From contig JAHFNV010000012.1 in the NCBI GenBank assembly GCA_023267115.1, forward strand, positions 1 to 12,983: DNA of 12,983 nt, read 5' to 3'. Numbering within the stretch: the first letter of the stretch is position 1; every line of letters begins with the position of its first letter. This DNA comes from Candidatus Nomurabacteria bacterium. Its GTDB lineage: Bacteria; Patescibacteriota; Minisyncoccia; Phycocordibacterales; UBA9973. This document shows positions 1 to 6,500 of the stretch, one piece after another. The notes below the pieces were generated by a model. The model was not told the DNA's origin, did no database searches, and worked only from the letters and a program-made list of their open reading frames with translations. The position numbers were made by a program, and so were the translations under genes.

Positions 1-2338
1 TTGCCCCTTTGGCAATCGCTTGACCAGAAACTGTGGTAGAACCGTTACCACCAGTAACTGTCTGTCCGCTAATAAGAGACGTGCCTGAAACTTGAAGTAC
101 AGTGTCAAATGCATCAGTGTTATCAATAGCATCAGAACCACCAGATACACCAGCCACCATATCAAGCCCATCATCAGTAAGATTGGCAAAGAGCTCAATG
201 GTTACACTCGCATTTTTAACAAGAGTGTAATTAATTGAGTAGTTCTGATCTGCGCCGGTGCCAAGAGTGGCAATCGGTGAAGGTTGGGCAACGATTGCGC
301 CAGATGAATTCTTCACTACTACATACATATTGGTGATATCGCCTTCATCAAATTCCGTACCTGTAGATTCTCTTATATCAAACGAGAGAGTCGTCAGAAG
401 AACATTTTCTACCGAAGAACCAGCCAAATTCCACGAACCGATCTTGAGATTGGTTGTCGGAAGGGTGGTCGTTTGGTTAGGATATGTCCCGTTTTTGGTA
501 AGAGTGATTGCGGCTGAAGCGATAGCAAGTGTATTAGCGTTTACGTTAGCAGATGGAACATTAAACGAACCGAGAGAATCTACGCGCTGAGCATTGGATG
601 AACCTGTGACAAGCGTTGCCCTTAGGGTATCAGCCGTGTCAAGAGATCCGGTGCCATCGTTGTCGTAGATATCAGCATGAACTTCAACCATTACCGGCGT
701 ACCTGGGTAAATCGTGTAATTAGTAGTGAAGGAAGTTCCCGCGGCTAGCAAAGTAGCAGTTGAACCATATTGGACACCACTAATCAAGAGACGTCCATTT
801 CTCAAAGTAGCGGCAGCATTAGCCGTACCGCCATCAGTGAAAGTAAAGCCCGCCTTTAAGGTTTCAACCTTGATAGCTTCACCATAAGCCGTAAGTTTGA
901 AGGTACCAAGATTTACATCGCTACCCGTCAAAGTCACATTAGTGGAAGGTGAAGAAATATCTTTCTCTACAGTCATCGTACCGCCACTAGTGCCGGAAAT
1001 CGTGTTCGCCGTAGCTGCCGCCCAAGGCAAAGCGGTACCGGTCAAACCTGGTCTTATATTTACGCCAAAACTTGAATCTACCAAGTCAACATCAGCCGCT
1101 TGACGAAGAGAAAGCTGTACTGTTCTGGAAGCGCCAGACACTATGTCGGCATCCACCCGAACTACGCGAGAACCGGACACCAGCAATACTGGAGCCGCAT
1201 TCAAGTCAAAGGTTACATAACCCATAGAATCCAGACTGGCAGAAGTGCCAACTTGCACACCATTCACGTAAAGCTTGAAGTTCTGGAAAGCAGTAGATGG
1301 AGCAGAACCGACTTGACGAAGAGCCATTCTCTTCATCCAGACATCTCGTTGATTGACACTCATAGTTGCCTGCCAAAGCGTTATGCCAGAAGCAGGATTG
1401 ATTGTTGCTCCAGTCGGAGTAACAGTTCCTGAAAGCGTTATGGCTGCTAAGGTTGAAGAAGCAATAGTATGGATGTTGCCGGAAAGACTGGTATTGGCCG
1501 CACCAGAGGCAGTGGTAAAGGATGTAAGCTTAAAGCCTACTGTTTGGCCGGAAGTACTATCTGCAATGTCAGACTTTACCGCGATATTTTTCGAACCATT
1601 AACTGTGAAAATACCGGAAGGAACATTAAACGTTACCATCCCGTTATTTGATACTGAAGCCGCGTCGGTCAAACGAGTGGCCCCATCAAAGAGGTAAATA
1701 TTCGCAGCCGTTGAATCAGAAGAAACTCCGATGCGTTGCAAAGTAACTCCAGTAACTGTGCCACTGCCAGTGAAAGTAAAGTGCGCTAGATCAGCGGTGG
1801 CTTGACCAGCAACCAGAGTGCTAGCGGCAGGATTATCTGAAGACAACATAACCGACACTGGGCCGGAAGCTGAAACTTGACTGCTTGGAGACGTTGTGCA
1901 ATTGCTTGCCAAAGTCATGCCGTTTGGACAAAGCGGTCCAGAAGAAACCACAGCATTTGGAGAACTTATGCAATTACTTGCCAAAGTCATGCCGTTTGGA
2001 CAAAGTGGTCCTGAAGAAGAAGTCGTAGCACCTCCACTCCATGCCACAAGTGACTTTGGGCCAAAGACTCCATCAGCTGTTAATCCTTTATTGCTTTGGA
2101 AAGCTACAACGGCCGCTTTGGTTTTGGAACCAAAGTAACCGGTAGCTGGAGAAACTCCGAGGTTATTTTGAAGACAGGTAACTTCGGCTCCTCTACTACC
2201 AACCCTCAAAGTAGCAGTAATTGAACAGTCAGCCGCACTGGCGATCTTGGTAACAACAAAAGTACCAAGAAGTCCAACCAACATGACTGAAACAACTACA
2301 ACTCCAAGAAGGAATTTTGATTTCAATAAATTACTCAT
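1..2338 (-). CDS. Exported modular surface protein with peptidoglycan-binding domain (C-terminus beyond window)
   Basis: The frame is open from the ATG at 2338-2336 to the left edge without a stop, giving 779 residues with no C-terminus. Residues 9-30 are a hydrophobic helix after a basic N-terminus (K6, K8), followed by an Ala/Ser stretch at 33-36 that suits signal peptidase I. Residues about 42-100 match PG_binding_1: LRVGSRGAEVTCLQ, then GYFGSKTKAAVVAFQ and LTADGVFGPKS. Two 24-residue units containing SSGPLCPNGMTLASNC follow at 108-123 and 132-147. After about 155 come roughly four Ser/Thr/Gly/Val-rich beta-sandwich-like modules of 120-150 residues. Residues 559-570 (DNDGTGSLDTAD) resemble a calcium loop. 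All cysteines I found lie in the head region (C38, C55, C113, C123, C137, C147), so disulfides are possible. Inferred role: cell-wall-attached S-layer-like or adhesive protein. Function beyond wall binding is unknown. Confidence 0.88.
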   Translation of the reverse strand, partial: MSNLLKSKFLLGVVVVSVMLVGLLGTFVVTKIASAADCSITATLRVGSRGAEVTCLQNNLGVSPATGYFGSKTKAAVVAFQSNKGLTADGVFGPKSLVAWSGGATTSSSGPLCPNGMTLASNCISSPNAVVSSGPLCPNGMTLASNCTTSPSSQVSASGPVSVMLSSDNPAASTLVAGQATADLAHFTFTGSGTVTGVTLQRIGVSSDSTAANIYLFDGATRLTDAASVSNNGMVTFNVPSGIFTVNGSKNIAVKSDIADSTSGQTVGFKLTSFTTASGAANTSLSGNIHTIASSTLAAITLSGTVTPTGATINPASGITLWQATMSVNQRDVWMKRMALRQVGSAPSTAFQNFKLYVNGVQVGTSASLDSMGYVTFDLNAAPVLLVSGSRVVRVDADIVSGASRTVQLSLRQAADVDLVDSSFGVNIRPGLTGTALPWAAATANTISGTSGGTMTVEKDISSPSTNVTLTGSDVNLGTFKLTAYGEAIKVETLKAGFTFTDGGTANAAATLRNGRLLISGVQYGSTATLLAAGTSFTTNYTIYPGTPVMVEVHADIYDNDGTGSLDTADTLRATLVTGSSNAQRVDSLGSFNVPSANVNANTLAIASAAITLTKNGTYPNQTTTLPTTNLKIGSWNLAGSSVENVLLTTLSFDIRESTGTEFDEGDITNMYVVVKNSSGAIVAQPSPIATLGTGADQNYSINYTLVKNASVTIELFANLTDDGLDMVAGVSGGSDAIDNTDAFDTVLQVSGTSLISGQTVTGGNGSTTVSGQAIAKGA
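1885..2019 (-). repeat. 72-bp tandem direct repeat inside the surface protein gene
   Basis: Two near-identical copies offset by exactly 72 bp (24 codons), about 1885-1947 and 1957-2019. They encode the SSGPLCPNGMTLASNC linker twice. The few nucleotide differences, and a divergent stretch next to each copy, suggest a fairly recent in-frame duplication. The two cysteines in each copy are conserved. Confidence 0.85.
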
Positions 2339-2362
2339 AAATTTTTTTCTAATTTTTATTCC

Positions 2363-2394
2363 GTAGTGAATTTTTTCAAAAAATCCTACACTAC
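2363..2394 (-). promoter_or_regulatory. Leader hairpin just upstream of surface protein gene
   Basis: GTAGTG (2363-2368) pairs with CACTAC (2389-2394), and an inner T6/A6 stem is closed by a single C at 2377. It lies 25 bases before the start codon in the predicted leader, where it could affect translation or RNA stability. A further perfect 7-bp stem with a 4-base loop (TTAGTTT/AAACTAA, 2413-2430) lies just beyond. Confidence 0.45.
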
Positions 2395-2548
2395 AGGATC
2401 TACGCCATTTAATTAGTTTCGACAAACTAAAAGCGCAAATAAACATACAGACTTTCTATCACTATTTTCCCCGCCAATAATTAATAATCAATAACACATA
2501 AATAATGGGGCGAAAAAATAATGAACAGACTTAAAACTGATAAATCGT

Positions 2549-2577
2549 TCCGCCATAGCGGATCAGCCCAAGGCTGA
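2549..2577. repeat. Two abutting perfect small hairpins
   Basis: TCCGC-cata-GCGGA (2549-2562) is followed with no gap by TCAGCC-caa-GGCTGA (2563-2577). Both are much more GC-rich than their surroundings. They resemble short intergenic palindromes that recur in many bacterial genomes; whether this one recurs elsewhere in this genome cannot be seen here. Confidence 0.5.
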
Positions 2578-2658
2578 GAAAACATAAACAACACAACTCC
2601 CACGGAAATTTCCGCAGGATTATCATAATTAAGTTTTCAACGATCTTTCTTTTACAAT

Positions 2659-2696
2659 CTTCATCGTAAATTTTTTCGACGAAATTTAAGACGAAG
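2659..2696. repeat. Imperfect 15-bp inverted repeat
   Basis: The arms are 2659-2673 and 2682-2696 with an 8-base loop. Thirteen of 15 positions pair, and the core is TAAATTT/AAATTTA. It lies within the predicted long leader of the surface gene. It lacks a clear GC-rich stem followed by a T-run, so I do not call it a terminator. Confidence 0.4.
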
Positions 2697-2754
2697 GCTG
2701 TCTACACAACTGTAACAGTGCACACTAAAATATGCAAAGTCACAATGCAATAAC

Positions 2755-2784
2755 ATTATAGTATATGCCAACAAGACATAGCAA
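2755..2784 (-). promoter_or_regulatory. Candidate promoter for the surface protein gene
   Basis: On the minus strand TTGCTA (2784-2779) is followed after 18 bases by a perfect TATAAT (2760-2755). Transcription would begin near 2748, leaving a leader of roughly 400 nt before the ATG at 2338. No -10-like box sits 6-7 bases before that ATG, unlike most genes in this window, so a distant promoter is plausible. Assignment to this gene is inference. Confidence 0.45.
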
Positions 2785-2793
2785 TACACCATA

Positions 2794-2802
2794 TGTGGAT
2801 AA
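2794..2802 (-). promoter_or_regulatory. Perfect DnaA-box match (TTATCCACA on minus strand)
   Basis: The plus strand reads TGTGGATAA, the exact reverse complement of the consensus DnaA box. It lies 9 bp upstream of the -35 element of the candidate surface-gene promoter. It is a single copy and I saw no dnaA, dnaN or box cluster nearby, so regulatory use or chance is more likely than an origin. Confidence 0.35.
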
Positions 2803-2948
2803 CTTTTACGCCCCTTAAATCTATCTCACTCTTGGGGCTTCTCTGGACTTCCTATAAGAAAAGAAGAAATTACGCCCCTATATATATAGATTCAGAGTGA
2901 GCAGATAAAATCAGCATTTGTATGCCACTTTCTTATACTTACATACTT

Positions 2949-3743
2949 TTATGGCAAATGCAAGGAATATCGACTCCAGCGTTTCTTTCCTGTTTTTTTG
3001 AGTATGTTGTCCTTTACCAAAGAAGCAAGTTCCCTCTGAAGAGTTTTTTCACTTAAATTTTGAATAGCGAGTACCATGTCCTTTATACCAACCTCTCCAG
3101 TTCTTTCTTTTATTATATTAATTATCTGATTTTGTCTTTGTTTTTTTAGGATACTAAAGCTATTTTTATTTATCGGACGTGATATCTTTATATCGGACAA
3201 AGCTTCCATTAAGGTACTTCCCTTTTGGACACCAATTCTAGTATGTCCGATAGAGTTAAATTTAGTAATGGTAGTATTTTGTGCTCCAGTTGTTAAGTCT
3301 TCATTCTTAAAAAACTCTAGTAGATTGACTTCTTGGTGCAAGGTAATGTTAGCTTTTTGGCTTAGATTTACTATTGATTTTTTCAGTTCGGAGAATTCTT
3401 TTTTTAGAATATTGCAATTCATTTCAGAAATTAAGCTGATCGTAAGAGCAATATCTAAAAAGGACAAAACTTCTATAATTTTTATATCAAGCGTGTTAAG
3501 TAAAGTTTTTGACATAGCAAAGTTGGAGTATATGTCTGATAGAATTTCTACTCCTAGTGTCCTTAATCTATTTCGTAATGGTTCTTCTTTGTCCATTATA
3601 TCTGTTACCATATAGAGTGCAGTAATAAGCTTATTAGTCTTGGTATAGGACAATCTAATGGACATCTTATCCAATCCTTTGTCGTTTACAATAGGGACAG
3701 CTGGAGAAGTATTGTCCTTTATACTTTTTTCTTTTATTAACAT
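2949..3743 (-). CDS. Winged-helix DNA-binding protein of unknown role, probable autoregulator
   Basis: 264 residues. The C-terminal segment from about residue 200 (KKQRQNQIINIIKERTGEV, then LSEKTLQRELASLVKDNIL, ending KKTGKKRWSRYSL) has the layout of a winged helix. A recognition-helix-like SEKTLQREL is followed by a wing with basic residues, as in DeoR-like and Fic-associated HTH domains. The N-terminal 130 residues are mainly helical (YTKTNKLITALYMVTDIMDKEEPLRNRLRT), suggesting a helical bundle for oligomerisation or ligand sensing; I cannot name a family. There is no signal peptide or TM segment. It is divergent from ftsK, 148 bp apart. The start is supported by a perfect TATAAT 6 bases upstream. 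A palindrome of TTTGTCC/GGACAAA surrounds that -10 box, which suggests self-repression. The gene also holds an unusual density of the same TGTCC/GGACA word. Confidence 0.75.
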   Translation of the reverse strand: MLIKEKSIKDNTSPAVPIVNDKGLDKMSIRLSYTKTNKLITALYMVTDIMDKEEPLRNRLRTLGVEILSDIYSNFAMSKTLLNTLDIKIIEVLSFLDIALTISLISEMNCNILKKEFSELKKSIVNLSQKANITLHQEVNLLEFFKNEDLTTGAQNTTITKFNSIGHTRIGVQKGSTLMEALSDIKISRPINKNSFSILKKQRQNQIINIIKERTGEVGIKDMVLAIQNLSEKTLQRELASLVKDNILKKTGKKRWSRYSLHLP

Positions 3744-3777
3744 TTGTCCATTATATATAGGACAAAATAAATTGCAA
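3741..3777 (-). promoter_or_regulatory. Promoter and putative operator of the winged-helix gene
   Basis: On the minus strand TTGCAA (3777-3772), a 16-base spacer and TATAAT (3755-3750) are followed by 6 bases and the ATG at 3743. Transcription should therefore start at or next to the start codon. The perfect inverted repeat TTTGTCC-N10-GGACAAA (3743-3766) brackets the -10 box and touches the ATG, an ideal place for a repressor dimer. Confidence 0.65.
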
Positions 3778-3875
3778 GATGAAATAAGTTTTAAATCTTA
3801 AACATTGGACTTTAGCTAAAAATAAAAGAAACTAAATCTAAAACGTCTAAAGCCTAGCGCTTAGCGCCTAATGCG

Positions 3876-3894
3876 TGCTAAAATACTTAATATG
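3876..3894 (+). promoter_or_regulatory. Extended -10 promoter for leaderless ftsK
   Basis: TGCTAAAAT (3876-3884) is followed by 7 bases and the ATG at 3892. No good -35 is seen, as tolerated by extended -10 promoters. A transcript starting about 3891 would exclude the earlier in-frame ATG at 3871. Upstream (3815-3870) the sequence is low-complexity and CTAAA-rich, with a small GCGC-TTA-GCGC hairpin. Confidence 0.55.
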
Positions 3895-6090
3895 GCTAAA
3901 AATGGAAATAATAAAGATAAAAATGGCGGACAAAGTTTTTCAAAATTAAAAGCAGAGACTAGGCACGGAATTTGGGCGGTAATCTTTTTTGTTTTAGCGC
4001 TCTTTTTTTTGATGTCATATTTTGATACAGCAGGAAAAGCCGGAAAAATTTTTTACAACATATCTACGCATCTCTTAGGAATCGGCTATATACTCTTACC
4101 GATTCTTTTTGTCTTGCTTGGATTTTCATTTATGAAAGACAAAATTCCAAGTATCGGGTGGACACGGGCAGTGAGTTCAATAATGTTTCTGCTCTCTGGT
4201 CTGGGAATAATAGATACCGCTTCCGGCAATCATTCCGGTGGATTGCTTGGAGAAGTCTTATCGATCCCCTTAGTTTCTCTTTTTGATATTTATGCAACCC
4301 TGACTTTTCTTGGCGCCATTTTAATAATTTCAATTCTGGTAATGTTTGACGCTAAATTAGAACTTGGCTCGCTTTTAAAAAAAATTTGGGCTTTCTTGAC
4401 TAAGAAAAAAGAGGCTCTGGATATTAAACTTAAATTGATAAACAAAAATATAGAAGAGTTGGAAACCAATGAAGGAGAGGAAACCATTTCTCCTCTTCCG
4501 GTGGAGGAAGATGAGAGTAATGACTCAAAGAAGTCACTGTCTCGTTCCGACCAAAGCACAGATGCTTCTCTTAAAAAAGGAGAAGAGGAGGACGAGTTTA
4601 ATTCCAAACTAAAAACTAAAAACTATAAGTTATCGGCTAATTACATTCCTCCCCCCCTTTCTCTTTTGGAAGAAGATCAGGGCAAACCAAACACTGGCGA
4701 CATTAAAGCAAACGCCAACATTATCAAACGCACCTTGGCGAACTTCGGCATCGAAGTAGAGATGGATGAAATAACTATCGGGCCGACTGTCACTCGTTAT
4801 GCGCTCAAGCCAGCCGAAGGAGTAAAGCTTTCGCGCATCGTTAGTTTACAAAATGACTTAGCTTTGGCCCTGGCCGCTCATCCGATCCGCATAGAAGCGC
4901 CAATACCCGGAAAATCTTTGGTTGGCATTGAAATCCCAAACAGAACGAAATCACAAGTAGGACTTGCTACTATGCTGGCTGATGATAAGTTTCAAAATTC
5001 TCCAAAACCTCTAACTATCGCTCTTGGTCGGGCAATATCCGGCAGGGCTGTTTTTGGCAATTTGGCCAAGATGCCCCACTGCCTGGTAGCTGGCGCCACT
5101 GGAAGTGGCAAATCAGTGGCTATTCATTCAATGATTACTTCTCTTCTATATCGAAACGGTCCAGATGATTTAAAGCTTATAATGATAGACCCTAAACGTG
5201 TAGAACTGACCCTGTACAATAACATTCCACACTTACTGACTCCCGTCATTACCGACGCTAAAAAGACAATTCTGGCTCTGAAATGGGCGGCCAAAGAGAT
5301 GGATCGCCGTTATGACATATTAGAAGTTGAATCGGTGCGAGATATAGAGTCTTTTCATAAGAATGTTTGGTCAAAAAAAACTGCGGGTGCTACTGAGCGT
5401 CTGCCGTATATAGTTATTATCATAGACGAATTGGCGGATATAATGAGTTCATATCCCAGAGAGCTTGAATCAGCCATTGTCCGCTTAGCGCAAATGTCCA
5501 GAGCGGTTGGCATCCATTTGATCCTTTCTACTCAGCGGCCAGAAGTAAATATTATAACTGGCTTAATCAAAGCAAACATTCCATCTCGCGTCGCGTTGAA
5601 AGTCGCTTCGCAAGTTGATTCACGCACAATTCTGGACACCGGCGGAGCGGAAAAACTTTTAGGCGCTGGTGACATGCTTTATTCTTCTGGAGAAACAGAG
5701 CCGGAACGACTGCAGTCGGCATTCATTTCAGAGCCGGAAGTTAAAAAAGTTGTGAAATATCTTGGAGATAAATATCGAGACGAGGTATCAGAAGAAATAA
5801 TATTGACAACGGGTTCTATCTCGGCTGATAAGAGTATTTTTGAGAGCAGTTTGGAAAATGAAGAAATGGGCGACGATGATGAAATGTATGAAGAGGCTCG
5901 GATTTGTGTGATTGAAGCTGGTAAGGCATCAACTTCATATCTGCAGAGAAAATTAAAACTGGGCTATGCTCGCGCCGCCCGCCTGATGGATAAATTAGAA
6001 GAACGCGGAGTGATCGGTCCAGGAGAAGGCGCCAAACCAAGAGAAGTGCTGGAAAAAATTATGAGAAGCGAGACGGGGGAAAATATTTAA
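3892..6090 (+). CDS. ftsK: DNA translocase FtsK
   Basis: Hexameric ATP-driven DNA pump at the division septum that moves chromosome termini and aligns dimer-resolution sites. Using the ATG at 3892 it is 732 residues. Four TM helices lie at roughly residues 25-150, then a charged Glu/Ser/Lys linker to about 235. The alpha/beta motor follows: Walker A GATGSGKS at 401-408, Walker B with D512-E513 in IIIDELAD, then LSTQRP and NIPSRVALKVASQVDSRT. A C-terminal gamma winged helix (about 668-732) carries RAARLMDKLEERGVIGP, the DNA-orienting domain. The linker is short, close to SpoIIIE/SftA-size proteins rather than E. coli FtsK. An upstream ATG at 3871 adds 7 residues, but it overlaps the -10 box, so I prefer 3892. 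It heads a run with the small TM protein and recA. Confidence 0.96.
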   Translation: MAKNGNNKDKNGGQSFSKLKAETRHGIWAVIFFVLALFFLMSYFDTAGKAGKIFYNISTHLLGIGYILLPILFVLLGFSFMKDKIPSIGWTRAVSSIMFLLSGLGIIDTASGNHSGGLLGEVLSIPLVSLFDIYATLTFLGAILIISILVMFDAKLELGSLLKKIWAFLTKKKEALDIKLKLINKNIEELETNEGEETISPLPVEEDESNDSKKSLSRSDQSTDASLKKGEEEDEFNSKLKTKNYKLSANYIPPPLSLLEEDQGKPNTGDIKANANIIKRTLANFGIEVEMDEITIGPTVTRYALKPAEGVKLSRIVSLQNDLALALAAHPIRIEAPIPGKSLVGIEIPNRTKSQVGLATMLADDKFQNSPKPLTIALGRAISGRAVFGNLAKMPHCLVAGATGSGKSVAIHSMITSLLYRNGPDDLKLIMIDPKRVELTLYNNIPHLLTPVITDAKKTILALKWAAKEMDRRYDILEVESVRDIESFHKNVWSKKTAGATERLPYIVIIIDELADIMSSYPRELESAIVRLAQMSRAVGIHLILSTQRPEVNIITGLIKANIPSRVALKVASQVDSRTILDTGGAEKLLGAGDMLYSSGETEPERLQSAFISEPEVKKVVKYLGDKYRDEVSEEIILTTGSISADKSIFESSLENEEMGDDDEMYEEARICVIEAGKASTSYLQRKLKLGYARAARLMDKLEERGVIGPGEGAKPREVLEKIMRSETGENI

Positions 6091-6093
6091 TCA

Positions 6094-6127
6094 AGAGGCC
6101 TTGCCTCTACTAAGAGGCAAGGCCTCT
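6094..6127 (+). terminator. Perfect 15-bp hairpin after ftsK (terminator-like or attenuator)
   Basis: AGAGGCCTTGCCTCT (6094-6108), loop ACTA, then its exact reverse complement at 6113-6127. It begins 3 bases after the ftsK stop and ends 6 bases before the next ATG. There is no T-run after it, so it is a poor intrinsic terminator. It may trim or protect the ftsK message, or partially uncouple ftsK from the downstream genes. Confidence 0.6.
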
Positions 6128-6133
6128 AAGTAC

Positions 6134-6493
6134 ATGAACACTAGTGCCAAAAAAATATTAAAGATAGTTTGTCTTTCTATCTTTTTTCTTTTTATCATCA
6201 TATACGCTTTTTTTAGCTCTTATGATCTGATTTTCGGAGTGAAAATAAAAAACATAAATATAAATGGCCAAGGTATAGTAGATGGCACCAAAGTAACAGA
6301 GAGTGTTCAAAAGATAACGGGCAATGCCAAAAATGCGATAACTTTAACCTTAAACGGTCGAGAAATTTTAATAGACCAAACTGGCAATTTCGAAGAGAGT
6401 ATTGTGCTCTTACCTGGATATAATATAATCAATATAAGCGCCAAAGATAAATTTGGGAATAGTGATGAAAAAAATTATCAATTAATCTATTAA
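6134..6493 (+). CDS. Small single-TM protein with extracytoplasmic Ig-like domain
   Basis: 119 residues from the ATG at 6134. An in-frame TTG at 6101 would place the start inside the hairpin, so I reject it. Residues 1-8 are basic and 9-28 form one strong TM helix (ILKIVCLSIFFLFIIIYAFF), giving an N-in topology with about 85 residues outside. The outer part ends LNGREILIDQTGNF, LLPGYNIINISAKDKFG and KNYQLIY. This matches the Ig-like beta-sandwich style (glucodextranase B-like) common in CPR envelope proteins: G-x-N-x-I then A-x-D-x-x-G. Location between ftsK and recA, 7 bases before the recA ATG, suggests co-transcription. Function is unknown; a septal or wall-binding role is a guess. Confidence 0.8.
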   Translation: MNTSAKKILKIVCLSIFFLFIIIYAFFSSYDLIFGVKIKNININGQGIVDGTKVTESVQKITGNAKNAITLTLNGREILIDQTGNFEESIVLLPGYNIINISAKDKFGNSDEKNYQLIY

Positions 6494-6500
6494 AAATAAG

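Larger units (their letters stand above)
2339..2948. other. 610-bp non-coding, hairpin-rich intergenic region
   Basis: No convincing gene is present; the only frames are very short (for example an 18-codon ATG frame at 2521 on the plus strand). The region lies between the start of the surface protein gene and the end of the winged-helix gene, both on the minus strand, so it should hold the promoter and leader of the surface gene and the 3' end of the regulator transcript. It contains several inverted repeats (2363-2394, 2413-2430, 2549-2577, 2659-2696, 2806-2901), one DnaA-box match at 2794-2802, and a candidate minus-strand promoter at 2755-2784. Apart from the hairpins it is strongly AT-rich. 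Confidence 0.75.

Noticed and set aside
1885..2019. CRISPR-like repeats
   Set aside because: Two coding copies only, in frame with the surface protein, with no spacer pattern.
258..2138. Plus-strand reading frames of 60-114 codons across this stretch
   Set aside because: They lie opposite one continuous minus-strand frame with a signal segment, a PG_binding_1 domain and repeats; their products show no recognisable domain.
2339..2948. Chromosomal replication origin
   Set aside because: Only one DnaA-box match and no dnaA, dnaN or similar gene nearby; AT-richness is not enough.
3871..3891. Earlier ATG start for ftsK
   Set aside because: It overlaps the extended -10 box that predicts transcription starting near 3891; the ATG at 3892 is better placed.
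6101..6133. TTG start for the small TM protein
   Set aside because: It would lie inside the perfect hairpin; the ATG at 6134 directly precedes the basic, TM-anchored N-terminus.
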